A DNA stretch of 11,353 nucleotides, from the NCBI GenBank assembly GCA_030597965.1, contig JAUVQU010000065.1:1-11353 (forward strand), read 5' to 3'. Positions 1 to 5,744 of this stretch are shown here, in pieces. A program made the position numbers and the translations under genes. Position 1 is the first letter of the stretch. Every line of letters starts with the position of its first letter. The notes under the pieces are model-generated. The model searched no databases, had not been told where the DNA came from, and saw only the letters and a program-made list of their open reading frames with translations. The stretch is from Cellvibrionaceae bacterium (GTDB taxonomy: Bacteria > Pseudomonadota > Gammaproteobacteria > Pseudomonadales > Cellvibrionaceae).

Positions 1-243
1 GGTTATAACCATGAAGAGTGGGGACACGGTTACTGGAAAGGTGAACTGGAAACCGGGCGTGAAGAGTGGAATCTGAATGAAATTAATGAGGTGGATCGTC
101 AGTTTATTCATATTCATGAGGTGGGCAAAACTACCCTCAAAATAGGTGAGAACACTTTGCGGGGTTTGGGAACATTAGAGTCAATAGTTATTGGCCGTCA
201 CACACCTTCTGGATTCAAAGACTTTTTTGACGGCGCACAGTAA
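1..243 (+). CDS. 3' end of an unidentified gene (C-terminal 80 residues)
   Basis: Frame 1 is open from the first base to the TAA at 241-243 and gives 80 residues ending DGAQ. The start lies outside the window. The piece begins GYNHEEWGHGYWKGEL and continues with charged and aromatic residues, including IHIHEVG and IVIGRHTPSGFKDFFDGA. There is no membrane segment. The pattern recalls the C-terminal part of AttH/DUF7064-type lipocalin-like proteins, which often sit next to acyl-CoA and phosphotransferase genes in marine gammaproteobacteria and actinobacteria. That assignment is from memory of the family and is weak. The next gene starts 41 nt downstream on the same strand with its own ribosome site, so an operon with the kinase and HAD genes is likely. 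That the segment is coding is quite sure; its function is not known. Confidence 0.75.
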   Translation, partial: GYNHEEWGHGYWKGELETGREEWNLNEINEVDRQFIHIHEVGKTTLKIGENTLRGLGTLESIVIGRHTPSGFKDFFDGAQ

Positions 244-284
244 TACGAGCGAGCAGTCTTCAAAAAACGATTGGAGTTGAAATA

Positions 285-1340
285 ATGGCAAAGCATGACT
301 TGGGTAATTTGGAAGATATTCGTCTGAACTTGGAAAGTTGGTTGCGGGAAAAACTCCCCGGTGCCGATCAGTTGACTCTGGGCGACTTGAGTTTCCCTGA
401 GGGGAATGGTGAAAGCAGTGTCAGCCTGATACTTAAAACAATGAATAAAGGCGTCGAGCAGGATTTTATTTGCCGTATGGTGCCACTGGACAGTCAGATA
501 TTCTCTGATCACGATCTGCCACTGCAATACAATTTGATGAAAATGGCGGGTGAAAATGGTATCCCGGTACCCCCGTTATTAGGCTATGAGGCGGATAAGA
601 CACTTGTAGGCAGCGACTTCTATGTCATGGGCTTTGTTGATGGACGGATTCCAACGGATAACCCACCCTATGCGTTTGGCAGCTGGGTGACAGAACTCAG
701 TGATGACGATCGTGGAATCATGTGGAAAAACGGTCTCGAAAGCATAGCGAGAGTTCACGCTATTAATCTTACTGATTATGATGTTAGCAGTATTCCAACC
801 TCGGCTGATGGTGAATCACCCGTGCAGTGGGAACTCAATAAATTCAATGCGCTGATCACTGATGAAATACGCGAGAAAATGGCACCTGTTTTGAGGGATG
901 CCGTAGATTATCTCAATAAAAACATGCCCGTTGGTGGTTCACGGCGTTTGTGTTGGGGTGATTCACGCGTGGGTAATATCATCTGGGAGGATTTAAAGCC
1001 CAACGCTGTTATTGACTGGGAAATGGCGGTTATTGCCAACCCATTACAGGACGTTAGCTGGTGGTATTGGATTGATTACGTTAATAGCGTCGGTTTTGGT
1101 GTGGAGAGGCTGGGAGGCTTGCCAGCGCTGTCTGAAATCTATGATCAGTGGCATTTACAGACGGGTTTGCCGATAGATGATTCCGATTACTATGACCTTT
1201 TTGCACTGGTTCGGTATGCCATCATTTTAGAGTGTAAATTTTATGCCATGGAAAAGGCCGGACTCGGAACAATTGAAAATTTCAGTGTCCCATTCGTTGA
1301 TCAGCAATTGAAAGTATGTGAAGAAAAATTGGAGGGGTAG
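285..1340 (+). CDS. Phosphotransferase family protein (APH fold, ACAD10/11-type kinase domain)
   Basis: This 351-residue cytosolic protein has the APH/choline-kinase fold. The catalytic loop reads LCWGDSRVGN (222-231) with the base D226 and metal ligand N231. The metal-binding motif is AVIDWEMA (241-248) with D244. The N-lobe includes a GESSVSLIL strand pair (42-50). The usual His of the Brenner HxD motif is Trp224, a variant I recall in the ACAD10/11-like subgroup; the catalytic residues are kept. Related proteins are the kinase domains of ACAD10/ACAD11 and LvaA of levulinate degradation, which phosphorylate 4-hydroxyacyl-CoA. The true substrate here is not shown, and antibiotic resistance is unlikely. 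The ATG at 285 has GGAG at 273-276, 8 nt upstream. The HAD gene follows after 4 nt, so the two are probably translated together. Confidence 0.88.
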   Translation: MAKHDLGNLEDIRLNLESWLREKLPGADQLTLGDLSFPEGNGESSVSLILKTMNKGVEQDFICRMVPLDSQIFSDHDLPLQYNLMKMAGENGIPVPPLLGYEADKTLVGSDFYVMGFVDGRIPTDNPPYAFGSWVTELSDDDRGIMWKNGLESIARVHAINLTDYDVSSIPTSADGESPVQWELNKFNALITDEIREKMAPVLRDAVDYLNKNMPVGGSRRLCWGDSRVGNIIWEDLKPNAVIDWEMAVIANPLQDVSWWYWIDYVNSVGFGVERLGGLPALSEIYDQWHLQTGLPIDDSDYYDLFALVRYAIILECKFYAMEKAGLGTIENFSVPFVDQQLKVCEEKLEG

Positions 1341-1344
1341 AGTG

Positions 1345-2001
1345 ATGGCTACAAAGATTGAAGCCGTACTGTTTGATTTTGGTGGTGTCTTTACTGATTC
1401 CCCTTTTCATGCCGTGCATGCTTATGGTGAGGATTTGGGTGTTACGCCGGAAGAGATTAGCCATATTGTATTTGGCACTTACGGGCTTGATGGAGACCAT
1501 CCCTGGCATCAGCTTGAGCGTGGAGAAATTAGTTTAGAGCATGCTCGCAATCAGATTCTAGCCATAGGCCAACAGCTTAATCTTCAGGTGGATATTTATG
1601 AGCTCTTCGGGAAAATGGCAGGAAATAACGCCGGTGCTGATAACCGATTACCTTTAGTTGAGCGAGTAAGGTCGCTTAAGGAGGAGGGCTATATTACCGG
1701 TATTATTACCAATAACGTTATTGAATTTGGGGAGGGCTGGCGCTCATTGATCCCGGTTGATGAGCTGTTCGATTTTGTCGTGGATTCAAGCAGTGTTGGT
1801 GTGCGCAAACCTGATTCACGTATCTACCGGCTAGCGCTTGATCAGCTGGGTGGAATGGACGCTGATCGTGTCGTATTTTTGGATGATTATCAGGCCAATG
1901 TAGATGCCGCGCGTAATTTTGGTTTTCAGGGTATAACCGTAGGTGCTGAGGTTTTGAGTACCGTTCGTGAACTGGATGATTTATTGGCAGCAGTTGATTA
2001 G
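1345..2001 (+). CDS. HAD-superfamily (subclass IA) hydrolase-like protein, ACAD10/sEH N-domain type
   Basis: This 218-residue HAD-fold protein carries all four motif regions. Motif I is FDFGGVF with the nucleophile D11, motif II is TN at 122-123, motif III is RKPD with K155, and motif IV is FLDD (178-181). A helical cap lies at about residues 20-100. The position two after the nucleophile, normally the acid/base Asp, is Gly13. This FDxGGV form is seen in ACAD10-like HAD domains and makes ordinary phosphatase activity uncertain. I chose the ATG at 1345: GGAGG at 1331-1335 lies 9 nt upstream, and the protein then begins directly before the first beta strand. GTG 1342 and an in-frame ATG at 1318, which would overlap the kinase gene, are less likely. 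The kinase gene ends at 1340, so the pair is translationally coupled. The nearest architecture known to me is the HAD-kinase fusion of ACAD10. Confidence 0.86.
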   Translation: MATKIEAVLFDFGGVFTDSPFHAVHAYGEDLGVTPEEISHIVFGTYGLDGDHPWHQLERGEISLEHARNQILAIGQQLNLQVDIYELFGKMAGNNAGADNRLPLVERVRSLKEEGYITGIITNNVIEFGEGWRSLIPVDELFDFVVDSSSVGVRKPDSRIYRLALDQLGGMDADRVVFLDDYQANVDAARNFGFQGITVGAEVLSTVRELDDLLAAVD

Positions 2002-2007
2002 ATTTTC

Positions 2008-2034
2008 TTGATTTACATTTAGCATGGCTATAAT
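2008..2034 (+). promoter_or_regulatory. Candidate sigma70 promoter for the phasin gene
   Basis: A perfect TATAAT (2029-2034) is preceded by TTGATT (2008-2013) at a short 15-bp spacing. TCTTGA (2006-2011) would give 17 bp but matches the -35 consensus less well. The site lies just after the HAD stop codon and about 235 nt before the phasin ATG, implying a long 5' leader. It was found by inspection only. Confidence 0.4.
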
Positions 2035-2068
2035 TAATAGAGGTGCCCTTAACGATGAAATAGAAAGC

Positions 2069-2098
2069 GAATTCTAATTAGGGTGGGAATTCTAATTA
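2069..2098. repeat. Two direct copies of GAATTCTAATTA
   Basis: GAATTCTAATTA occurs exactly at 2069-2080 and 2087-2098, a period of 18 bp with GGGTGG between the copies. It lies just downstream of the candidate -10 box in the phasin leader. The helical phasing (under two turns) would suit a protein-binding site, but no known operator is recognised. Confidence 0.6.
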
Positions 2099-2128
2099 TA
2101 TTGCCTAATATTATTCACAAGATAAGTG

Positions 2129-2149
2129 AGCGCACGAAATATCTGCGCT
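2129..2149 (+). other. Short inverted repeat in the phasin leader
   Basis: AGCGCA (2129-2134) and TGCGCT (2144-2149) are exact reverse complements around a 9-nt loop. No T-tract follows, so it is not an intrinsic terminator. It may be an mRNA leader hairpin or chance. Confidence 0.3.
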
Positions 2150-2154
2150 GCAAA

Positions 2155-2182
2155 TCTTGAGGTATAGGTCTTGAGGTATAGG
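2155..2182. repeat. Perfect 14-bp tandem duplication
   Basis: TCTTGAGGTATAGG is repeated twice with no gap (2155-2168 and 2169-2182) in the untranslated leader of the phasin gene, about 90 nt before its ATG. It was probably produced by slippage and could vary in copy number between strains. Confidence 0.75.
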
Positions 2183-2269
2183 GTGCTTTGAAGGGGTTTG
2201 TGGAGAGGTTCTTTAAAGCAGAACGATTTAATGATTGTGTACAACATTATCTTTAATAAGGGAACTATC

Positions 2270-2635
2270 ATGGCTAAAGCAAAGAAGACTAGTAAGAAGA
2301 AGCAAGTAAACCAAGTAGAAGAGTCTATGGAAAAGCTGCAAGAGTCTGCCAAGAAAGTATGGTTGGCGAGCTTGGGTGCTTACGGTCGTTCGTTTGACGA
2401 AGTAAAGAAGCAAATTGAGCAGTTGAACAAAGACAGCCAGAAGTTGTTCGATGATTTGGCGGAGCGTGGTGAGACTGTACAGAGTGATGCTGAAGATAAA
2501 TTCAGCGACAGTCGTGAAAAGCTTGAAGCTAAATTTGAGGATTTCAAAGAGAATTTAACGCCTCTTTCTGACTTCAAAGGTAAGATTGATGAAGTAAGTG
2601 CTAAGCTGGATAAGGTTGTTAAGTCTAAGAAATAA
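2270..2635 (+). CDS. Phasin family protein (PHA granule-associated, PhaI/PhaF-like)
   Basis: This 121-residue highly charged protein has a Lys-rich start (AKAKKTSKKK) followed by the phasin signature KKVWLASLGAYGRSFDE (about 28-44). A long amphipathic, coiled-coil-like helix with heptad spacing runs to the end (Lys-rich VVKSKK). Phasins of this type coat polyhydroxyalkanoate granules and act in storage and granule partition. It lacks the long AAKP-type DNA-binding tail of PhaF, so PhaI-like is the closer match. I chose the ATG at 2270, with AAGGGA at 2258-2263 giving 6-nt spacing. An upstream in-frame start would add 24 residues unlike any phasin. The gene has its own leader and a strong terminator and looks monocistronic. 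No PHA synthase gene is in the window. Confidence 0.87.
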   Translation: MAKAKKTSKKKQVNQVEESMEKLQESAKKVWLASLGAYGRSFDEVKKQIEQLNKDSQKLFDDLAERGETVQSDAEDKFSDSREKLEAKFEDFKENLTPLSDFKGKIDEVSAKLDKVVKSKK

Positions 2636-2656
2636 GACTGGAATCTTTCCGCACTG

Positions 2657-2688
2657 AAAAAAAGCAGGCCTGTGGCCTGCTTTTTTTT
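2657..2688 (+). terminator. Rho-independent terminator after the phasin gene
   Basis: A perfect 7-bp stem, GCAGGCC (2664-2670) with GGCCTGC (2674-2680), encloses the loop TGT. It is followed by eight T (2681-2688) and preceded by seven A (2657-2663). The A and T tracts can extend the stem and would allow some function on the other strand. It lies 21 nt after the phasin stop. Confidence 0.93.
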
Positions 2689-2714
2689 GCATATTTTATA
2701 ATCAGGTGTTTTCT

Positions 2715-2981
2715 ATGTCGCAGTCAAATCACATTGTTGAAGTTCAGAGCCGGTTTCGAGCGGGTGCCAGCGTGTCTGATGTGCTGCGCTATCTTGCCAT
2801 TGATTGTGGTGTCGAGGACCAGGTTGAGTTGATGCTTTTGGTCAGTAAAGCTTTGGGTGTTAGTCTGGGAGCTGTGACGGCTATTGGTGGCTGGTGGTAC
2901 GAGAACCCCAAAGAGCTTAATGACGAAGATGTGAATGCCTATTTAATGCCGTTGGTGGATGATTTTTTAAGACAAAATTAA
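2715..2981 (+). CDS. Small hypothetical protein
   Basis: This 88-residue acidic protein is not recognised. It appears mostly helical, with an N-terminal segment FRAGASVSDVLRYLAIDCGV, a hydrophobic helix LMLLVSKALGVSLGAV (38-53), then GGWWYEN and an acidic tail. No signal peptide or catalytic motif is evident, and the hydrophobic stretch is too short and polar to call a membrane span. The ATG at 2715 is preceded by AGG (2704-2706) at 8 nt. An in-frame GTG at 2706 would overlap that site and is less likely. The gene lies just after the phasin terminator, so it needs its own promoter or read-through. It ends 39 nt before the convergent MoCF gene. Confidence 0.7.
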   Translation: MSQSNHIVEVQSRFRAGASVSDVLRYLAIDCGVEDQVELMLLVSKALGVSLGAVTAIGGWWYENPKELNDEDVNAYLMPLVDDFLRQN

Positions 2982-3020
2982 ATGAGTTGGTAGAAGCCAT
3001 GTTAAAAATGGTTTTACCGG

Positions 3021-3779
3021 TTAAATTCTCTCCCAGCGAACCCCTAATTCTTTGAGCTGCCGTTTCATGGCGCTCATGACCTCTTTTACCTCCGCTGTTT
3101 GACCCTTTGCACCCAGCTCTATTTGGGGGGTTGGCTGATTTATGATGGGCAAGCTGAAAATCTTCACTTGTGGCCATTGCTGCAGTAATGACTCCATCAG
3201 TGGAATGATCCGGCTCTCATAGGTATCAAATAGCATCAGGGCCTGTTCCGTGTATTGGCTGTTAGTCAATTCCGGGTAGGTATTATCAAGTACCCACTCA
3301 ATCATCGGGTGAGCCATTTCTGGGAAGCCGGGAACAAAATGATGGCGCTCAATACTGAAACCAGGAATGGTGTTGATGGGATTAGGAATTAGGCTGGAAC
3401 CCTTGGGGAAGGTCACCATTCGGTACCGCTCCTCAGTTAATTTCCGGTCAAATTGTTTTACAAATTCTTCGAGTATTTTAACGCCTTCCGGGTGACGTTC
3501 AGTGCTGCTGTCCAGTGCTTTGGCGACGGCTTCACGTGTTAAATCATCGGGTGTGCCACCAATACCACCGGTACTGAAAACGATGGTGTTGTGCTTACGG
3601 CTTTCTTCAAAACTTTCACGATAGGTTCGTACGAGTAGTGCTGGATCATCACTGGCGATACGTGCCCAGCTTAAAGTAAGTCCGCGTGCTTGCAGTATTT
3701 CAATCATTTTTGGTAAATGCTTGTCACAGCGTCTGCCGCTAAGAATTTCATCACCAATAATGAGTAAGCCTATATTCAC
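3021..3779 (-). CDS. MoCF/CinA N-terminal-type molybdopterin-binding domain protein
   Basis: This 252-residue protein matches the CinA N-terminal (COG1058) half. It has IGDEILSG (8-15) and the anion-binding loop STGGIGGTPDDLT (69-81), typical of MoCF_biosynth domains. The CinA-like segments FPKGSSLIPNPINTIPGF (124-141) and FVPGFPEM (148-155) follow. The C-terminal nicotinamide-nucleotide amidase (PncC) half of full CinA (about 400+ residues) is absent. Stand-alone proteins of this kind are often labelled molybdopterin-binding or competence/damage-inducible protein A. Their substrate is unclear; pyrophosphatase activity is a possibility for the family. The start is GTG at 3779, supported by a strong CAGGAG (complement of 3788-3793) at 8 nt. 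It lies 27 nt behind the exported-protein gene, probably in one transcript. Confidence 0.87.
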   Translation of the reverse strand: MNIGLLIIGDEILSGRRCDKHLPKMIEILQARGLTLSWARIASDDPALLVRTYRESFEESRKHNTIVFSTGGIGGTPDDLTREAVAKALDSSTERHPEGVKILEEFVKQFDRKLTEERYRMVTFPKGSSLIPNPINTIPGFSIERHHFVPGFPEMAHPMIEWVLDNTYPELTNSQYTEQALMLFDTYESRIIPLMESLLQQWPQVKIFSLPIINQPTPQIELGAKGQTAEVKEVMSAMKRQLKELGVRWERI

Positions 3780-3806
3780 GCGAGTCGCTCCTGAGATACC
3801 AGTTAG

Positions 3807-4121
3807 TTATTGTGTGTTTACTGTCTCTTCTGGTTTTGGTGTGTGTTTGAGGACGGCATGGATAACGTATTCAGATTCAAAATATACGACGAATTGGCCA
3901 TATTCCCATTTAGAAATAGGTGGTTCACCTTTGGGGTCGCTCCAGCTTGCGGGTTTGCCAAATTCAGTCTCCACTTGGTTTTTAGTCATACCAAGAGTGG
4001 GGCGCTTTAAGGTTTTTAACTCACTGGCTTGTTGCCCGAGGGGAACTTGAATAACTTCCGCATAAAGATTACCAAGCGGTAGAGATACCAGTAAGGCTAT
4101 AAGGAAATATTTAAACGTCAT
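3807..4121 (-). CDS. Small exported protein, BamE/SmpA-like fold
   Basis: This 104-residue protein has a clear signal peptide: Lys4, a hydrophobic core FLIALLVSLPL, and cleavage after LYA near residue 21. There is no lipobox Cys. The mature part contains GMTKNQVETEFGKP (44-57), then KWEYGQFVVYFES (71-83) and VIHAVLKH. This glycine-Met-x-x-x-x-V-x-x-x-x-G-x-P helix followed by W-x-Y and beta strands resembles the BamE/SmpA/OmlA fold seen in many small periplasmic proteins. It is not BamE itself, and its function is unknown. The ATG at 4121 has AGGAG (complement of 4134-4138), 12 nt upstream, which is rather far. It is followed after 27 nt by the MoCF-domain gene and is divergent from lolC. Confidence 0.75.
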   Translation of the reverse strand: MTFKYFLIALLVSLPLGNLYAEVIQVPLGQQASELKTLKRPTLGMTKNQVETEFGKPASWSDPKGEPPISKWEYGQFVVYFESEYVIHAVLKHTPKPEETVNTQ

Positions 4122-4200
4122 TGTATTATCACGCTCCTATTTATGGGTTAACTAACTGTATGGAAACTGGCTATTGAGCGGCAATGTATATGGCATCAGT

Positions 4201-4230
4201 TTAACAGTGCGAAAAAACCCTGTCTTTATT
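4201..4230 (+). promoter_or_regulatory. Possible promoter for lolCDE
   Basis: TTAACA (4201-4206) and TTTATT (4225-4230) are separated by 18 bp in the divergent region between the exported-protein gene and lolC. The -35 matches 5 of 6 consensus bases, the -10 only 4 of 6. It is the best candidate seen in this 174-bp gap and is weak. Confidence 0.25.
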
Positions 4231-4295
4231 TGCTTTTTAACTTGTGAACTCAGACAAAGCTTCCAACTCAGCAGCAGATTCGGTTTAATGTGGGT

Positions 4296-5582
4296 ATGAA
4301 TTCCCCCCCTTCTTTTCTTCAGCGCACGATGGTCAGTCGGTTTGTTGGTCTGCGTTATACCCGCGCAAAACGACGCAACCAATTTATCTCGTTTGTGAGT
4401 GGTTTTTCTCTCGTCGGTATGGCTTTAGGCGCGTTGGCTTTGATTGTGGTTATGTCGGTGATGAACGGCTTTGACCTCGAGATTAAGCAGCGCTTACTTA
4501 AAGTGATTCCCCATGGGGTTTTCCAGGCGGATGCACCCATACAGCATTGGCAGCAACTGTCTGCCGAGTTCAAAAAAGAGCCTGATTTGTTGGCGGTTGA
4601 GCCCTATTCAGAGGGGTTTGGCATGATCAGCTATGAACGCAGTATGCATGGTGTGCAACTTAAAGGAATATTGCCTGATGAGCACATGGGGCAAACACTG
4701 ACGAATAATATGCTGGTAGGTTCCTTGGGGGCGCTTCAGGCTGGGGAGTACAATGTTGTTATTGGTCGCTTATTAGCTCGTTCTATGGGTGTGACTACTG
4801 GCGATAAAATCGAACTTACTCTTCCGCAGCTCTCAATTACCCCTGCGGGTATATTTCCCAGGATGAAGCGTTTTACTATTGTTGGTGTATTTGAGGTTGG
4901 GGGTCAGGCAGATCAAGGTTTGATTTTAATGCACCTAAATGACACTCAAAAATTACTGCGGCAAGGTGATGGAGTCACCGGTCTCGCGGTTTATAGTGCG
5001 GATATGTACGGCGCTGAAAACCTCGTTAATCAATTAAATAAAAAAATTCAGTCGTTGAGTAATCAATTCAGCTCACAGAATATAGTCGGCCAGGATTGGT
5101 CGAAGACTCAAAGCGCGTTGTTCTCTGCAGTTAAAATGGAAAAGACTGTGGTTTCGGTATTGTTGATGGTAATTGTGGCTGTAGCTGCGTTTAATATTAT
5201 TTCCAGCTTGGTCTTAATGGTCTCGGATAAGCGAACCGATATCGCGGTATTGCGCACATTGGGTTTAACACAGCGGCAAGTGATGTCGATCTTTGTTGTT
5301 CAGGGCTTTGTGATCGGTGCGACAGGCATTTTCACGGGTACAATATTAGGCGTTCTGGGCGCTCTGTATATTGGCGACATTATTGCTTTTTGGGAAAGCC
5401 TGACGGGCTTGATGGTGTTTGATCCGAACGTGTATTTTATCAGCCACATGCCTTCTGAATTGCAATGGCCTGAGGTGATTTTAGTGGTGCTTGTCGGTTT
5501 GTGTTTGAGCTTTCTATCGACGCTTTACCCTGCTTTGCGAGCGGCTAAAATTGAGCCGGCCGAAGCTTTACGATACGAATAA
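4296..5582 (+). CDS. lolC: Lipoprotein-releasing ABC transporter permease LolC
   Basis: This 428-residue inner-membrane subunit of the LolCDE complex extracts mature lipoproteins and hands them to periplasmic LolA. It has the MacB/FtsX architecture: a cytoplasmic N-terminus with FVGLRYTRAKRRN, a first membrane helix at about 35-57 ending SVMNGFD, and a large periplasmic domain at about 60-280. Three more helices lie near 283-308, 330-358 and 391-411. The coupling segment SDKRTDIAVLRTLG (310-323) faces LolD, and the protein ends AAKIEPAEALRYE. It was called LolC by gene order and by lacking the LolE-like DIQM-type segment. The start is uncertain: ATG 4296 lacks a clear ribosome site, and GTG 4290 or ATG 4329 (MVSRFVGLRY) are alternatives. 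Its stop codon is part of the 8-bp repeat flanking the inserted element downstream. Confidence 0.92.
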   Translation: MNSPPSFLQRTMVSRFVGLRYTRAKRRNQFISFVSGFSLVGMALGALALIVVMSVMNGFDLEIKQRLLKVIPHGVFQADAPIQHWQQLSAEFKKEPDLLAVEPYSEGFGMISYERSMHGVQLKGILPDEHMGQTLTNNMLVGSLGALQAGEYNVVIGRLLARSMGVTTGDKIELTLPQLSITPAGIFPRMKRFTIVGVFEVGGQADQGLILMHLNDTQKLLRQGDGVTGLAVYSADMYGAENLVNQLNKKIQSLSNQFSSQNIVGQDWSKTQSALFSAVKMEKTVVSVLLMVIVAVAAFNIISSLVLMVSDKRTDIAVLRTLGLTQRQVMSIFVVQGFVIGATGIFTGTILGVLGALYIGDIIAFWESLTGLMVFDPNVYFISHMPSELQWPEVILVVLVGLCLSFLSTLYPALRAAKIEPAEALRYE

Positions 5583-5587
5583 TAAGT
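5580..5587. repeat. Left target-site duplication TAATAAGT
   Basis: TAATAAGT here is exactly repeated at 5728-5735, on the other side of the 140-bp element. The first three bases are the lolC stop codon TAA, so the duplication leaves lolC intact. Confidence 0.85.
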
Positions 5588-5727
5588 GTAACTATTCAGC
5601 ATGTCTGTAACTGTTCAGATTGCTTCCGCATTGCCTTAGAGCAAGGTGAAAAATGTGATTTTACAAGTGTAAATGACCATTTTTTGAGACAGCTATGGGG
5701 CAATACGGATGTGAGCTGAACGGTTAC
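5588..5727. mobile_element. MITE-like element with GTAAC ends (IS66-type termini) between lolC and lolD
   Basis: This is a 140-bp non-coding element. The left end GTAACTATTCAGC (5588-5600) matches the reverse complement of the right end (5715-5727, GTAACCGTTCAGC) at 11 of 13 positions. An exact 8-bp duplication, TAATAAGT, flanks it. GTAA ends together with an 8-bp duplication are hallmarks of the IS66 family, so a non-autonomous IS66-related MITE is the best reading; the family assignment is inference. A second internal copy, GTAACTGTTCAG (5607-5618), pairs with the right end over 12 bp with one G.T. The interior continues as an imperfect hairpin down to a central dyad, TTTACA-AG-TGTAAA (5660-5673). 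No ORF is present. Removing the element and one duplication leaves 14 nt between lolC and lolD. Confidence 0.82.
5607..5727 (+). other. Long imperfect hairpin/cruciform inside the MITE
   Basis: Arms 5607-5618 and 5716-5727 pair over 12 bp. In the same register 5620-5623, 5625-5628, 5630-5638 and 5640-5642 pair with 5711-5714, 5706-5709, 5696-5704 and 5692-5694. After a one-base shift, 5649-5655 (AAAAATG) pairs with 5678-5684 (CATTTTT) and 5660-5665 with 5668-5673. About 45 pairs form, including a few G.T, over 121 nt. Transcribed with lolC it would make a strong RNA structure just upstream of lolD. Confidence 0.75.
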
Positions 5728-5735
5728 TAATAAGT
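5728..5735. repeat. Right target-site duplication TAATAAGT
   Basis: This is the exact second copy of the 8-bp repeat at 5580-5587. It lies 9 nt before the lolD ATG. Confidence 0.85.
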
Positions 5736-5744
5736 TAGTGTTAA

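Noticed and set aside
198..527. Minus-strand open frame of 109 codons
   Set aside because: It is antisense to the end of the first gene and the start of the kinase gene, with no ribosome site or recognisable motif.
285..1340. Aminoglycoside resistance gene
   Set aside because: The fold is shared, but the WGDSRVGN loop and the HAD neighbour point to the metabolic ACAD10/11-type kinases.
1318..1344. Earlier in-frame start for the HAD protein
   Set aside because: It would overlap the kinase gene and bury the GGAGG site that fits the ATG at 1345.
2198..2269. Longer phasin start adding 24 residues
   Set aside because: The added residues are not phasin-like, and AAGGGA is well placed for the ATG at 2270.
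2997..3016. CCAT/ATGG hairpin with TTTT between convergent genes as a terminator
   Set aside because: A four-pair stem with a seven-base loop is too weak to call.
5655..5677. Possible CRP/FNR-type site starting TGTGA in the lolC-lolD gap
   Set aside because: The right half does not match TCACA at the required spacing; the symmetry belongs to the hairpin of the inserted element.
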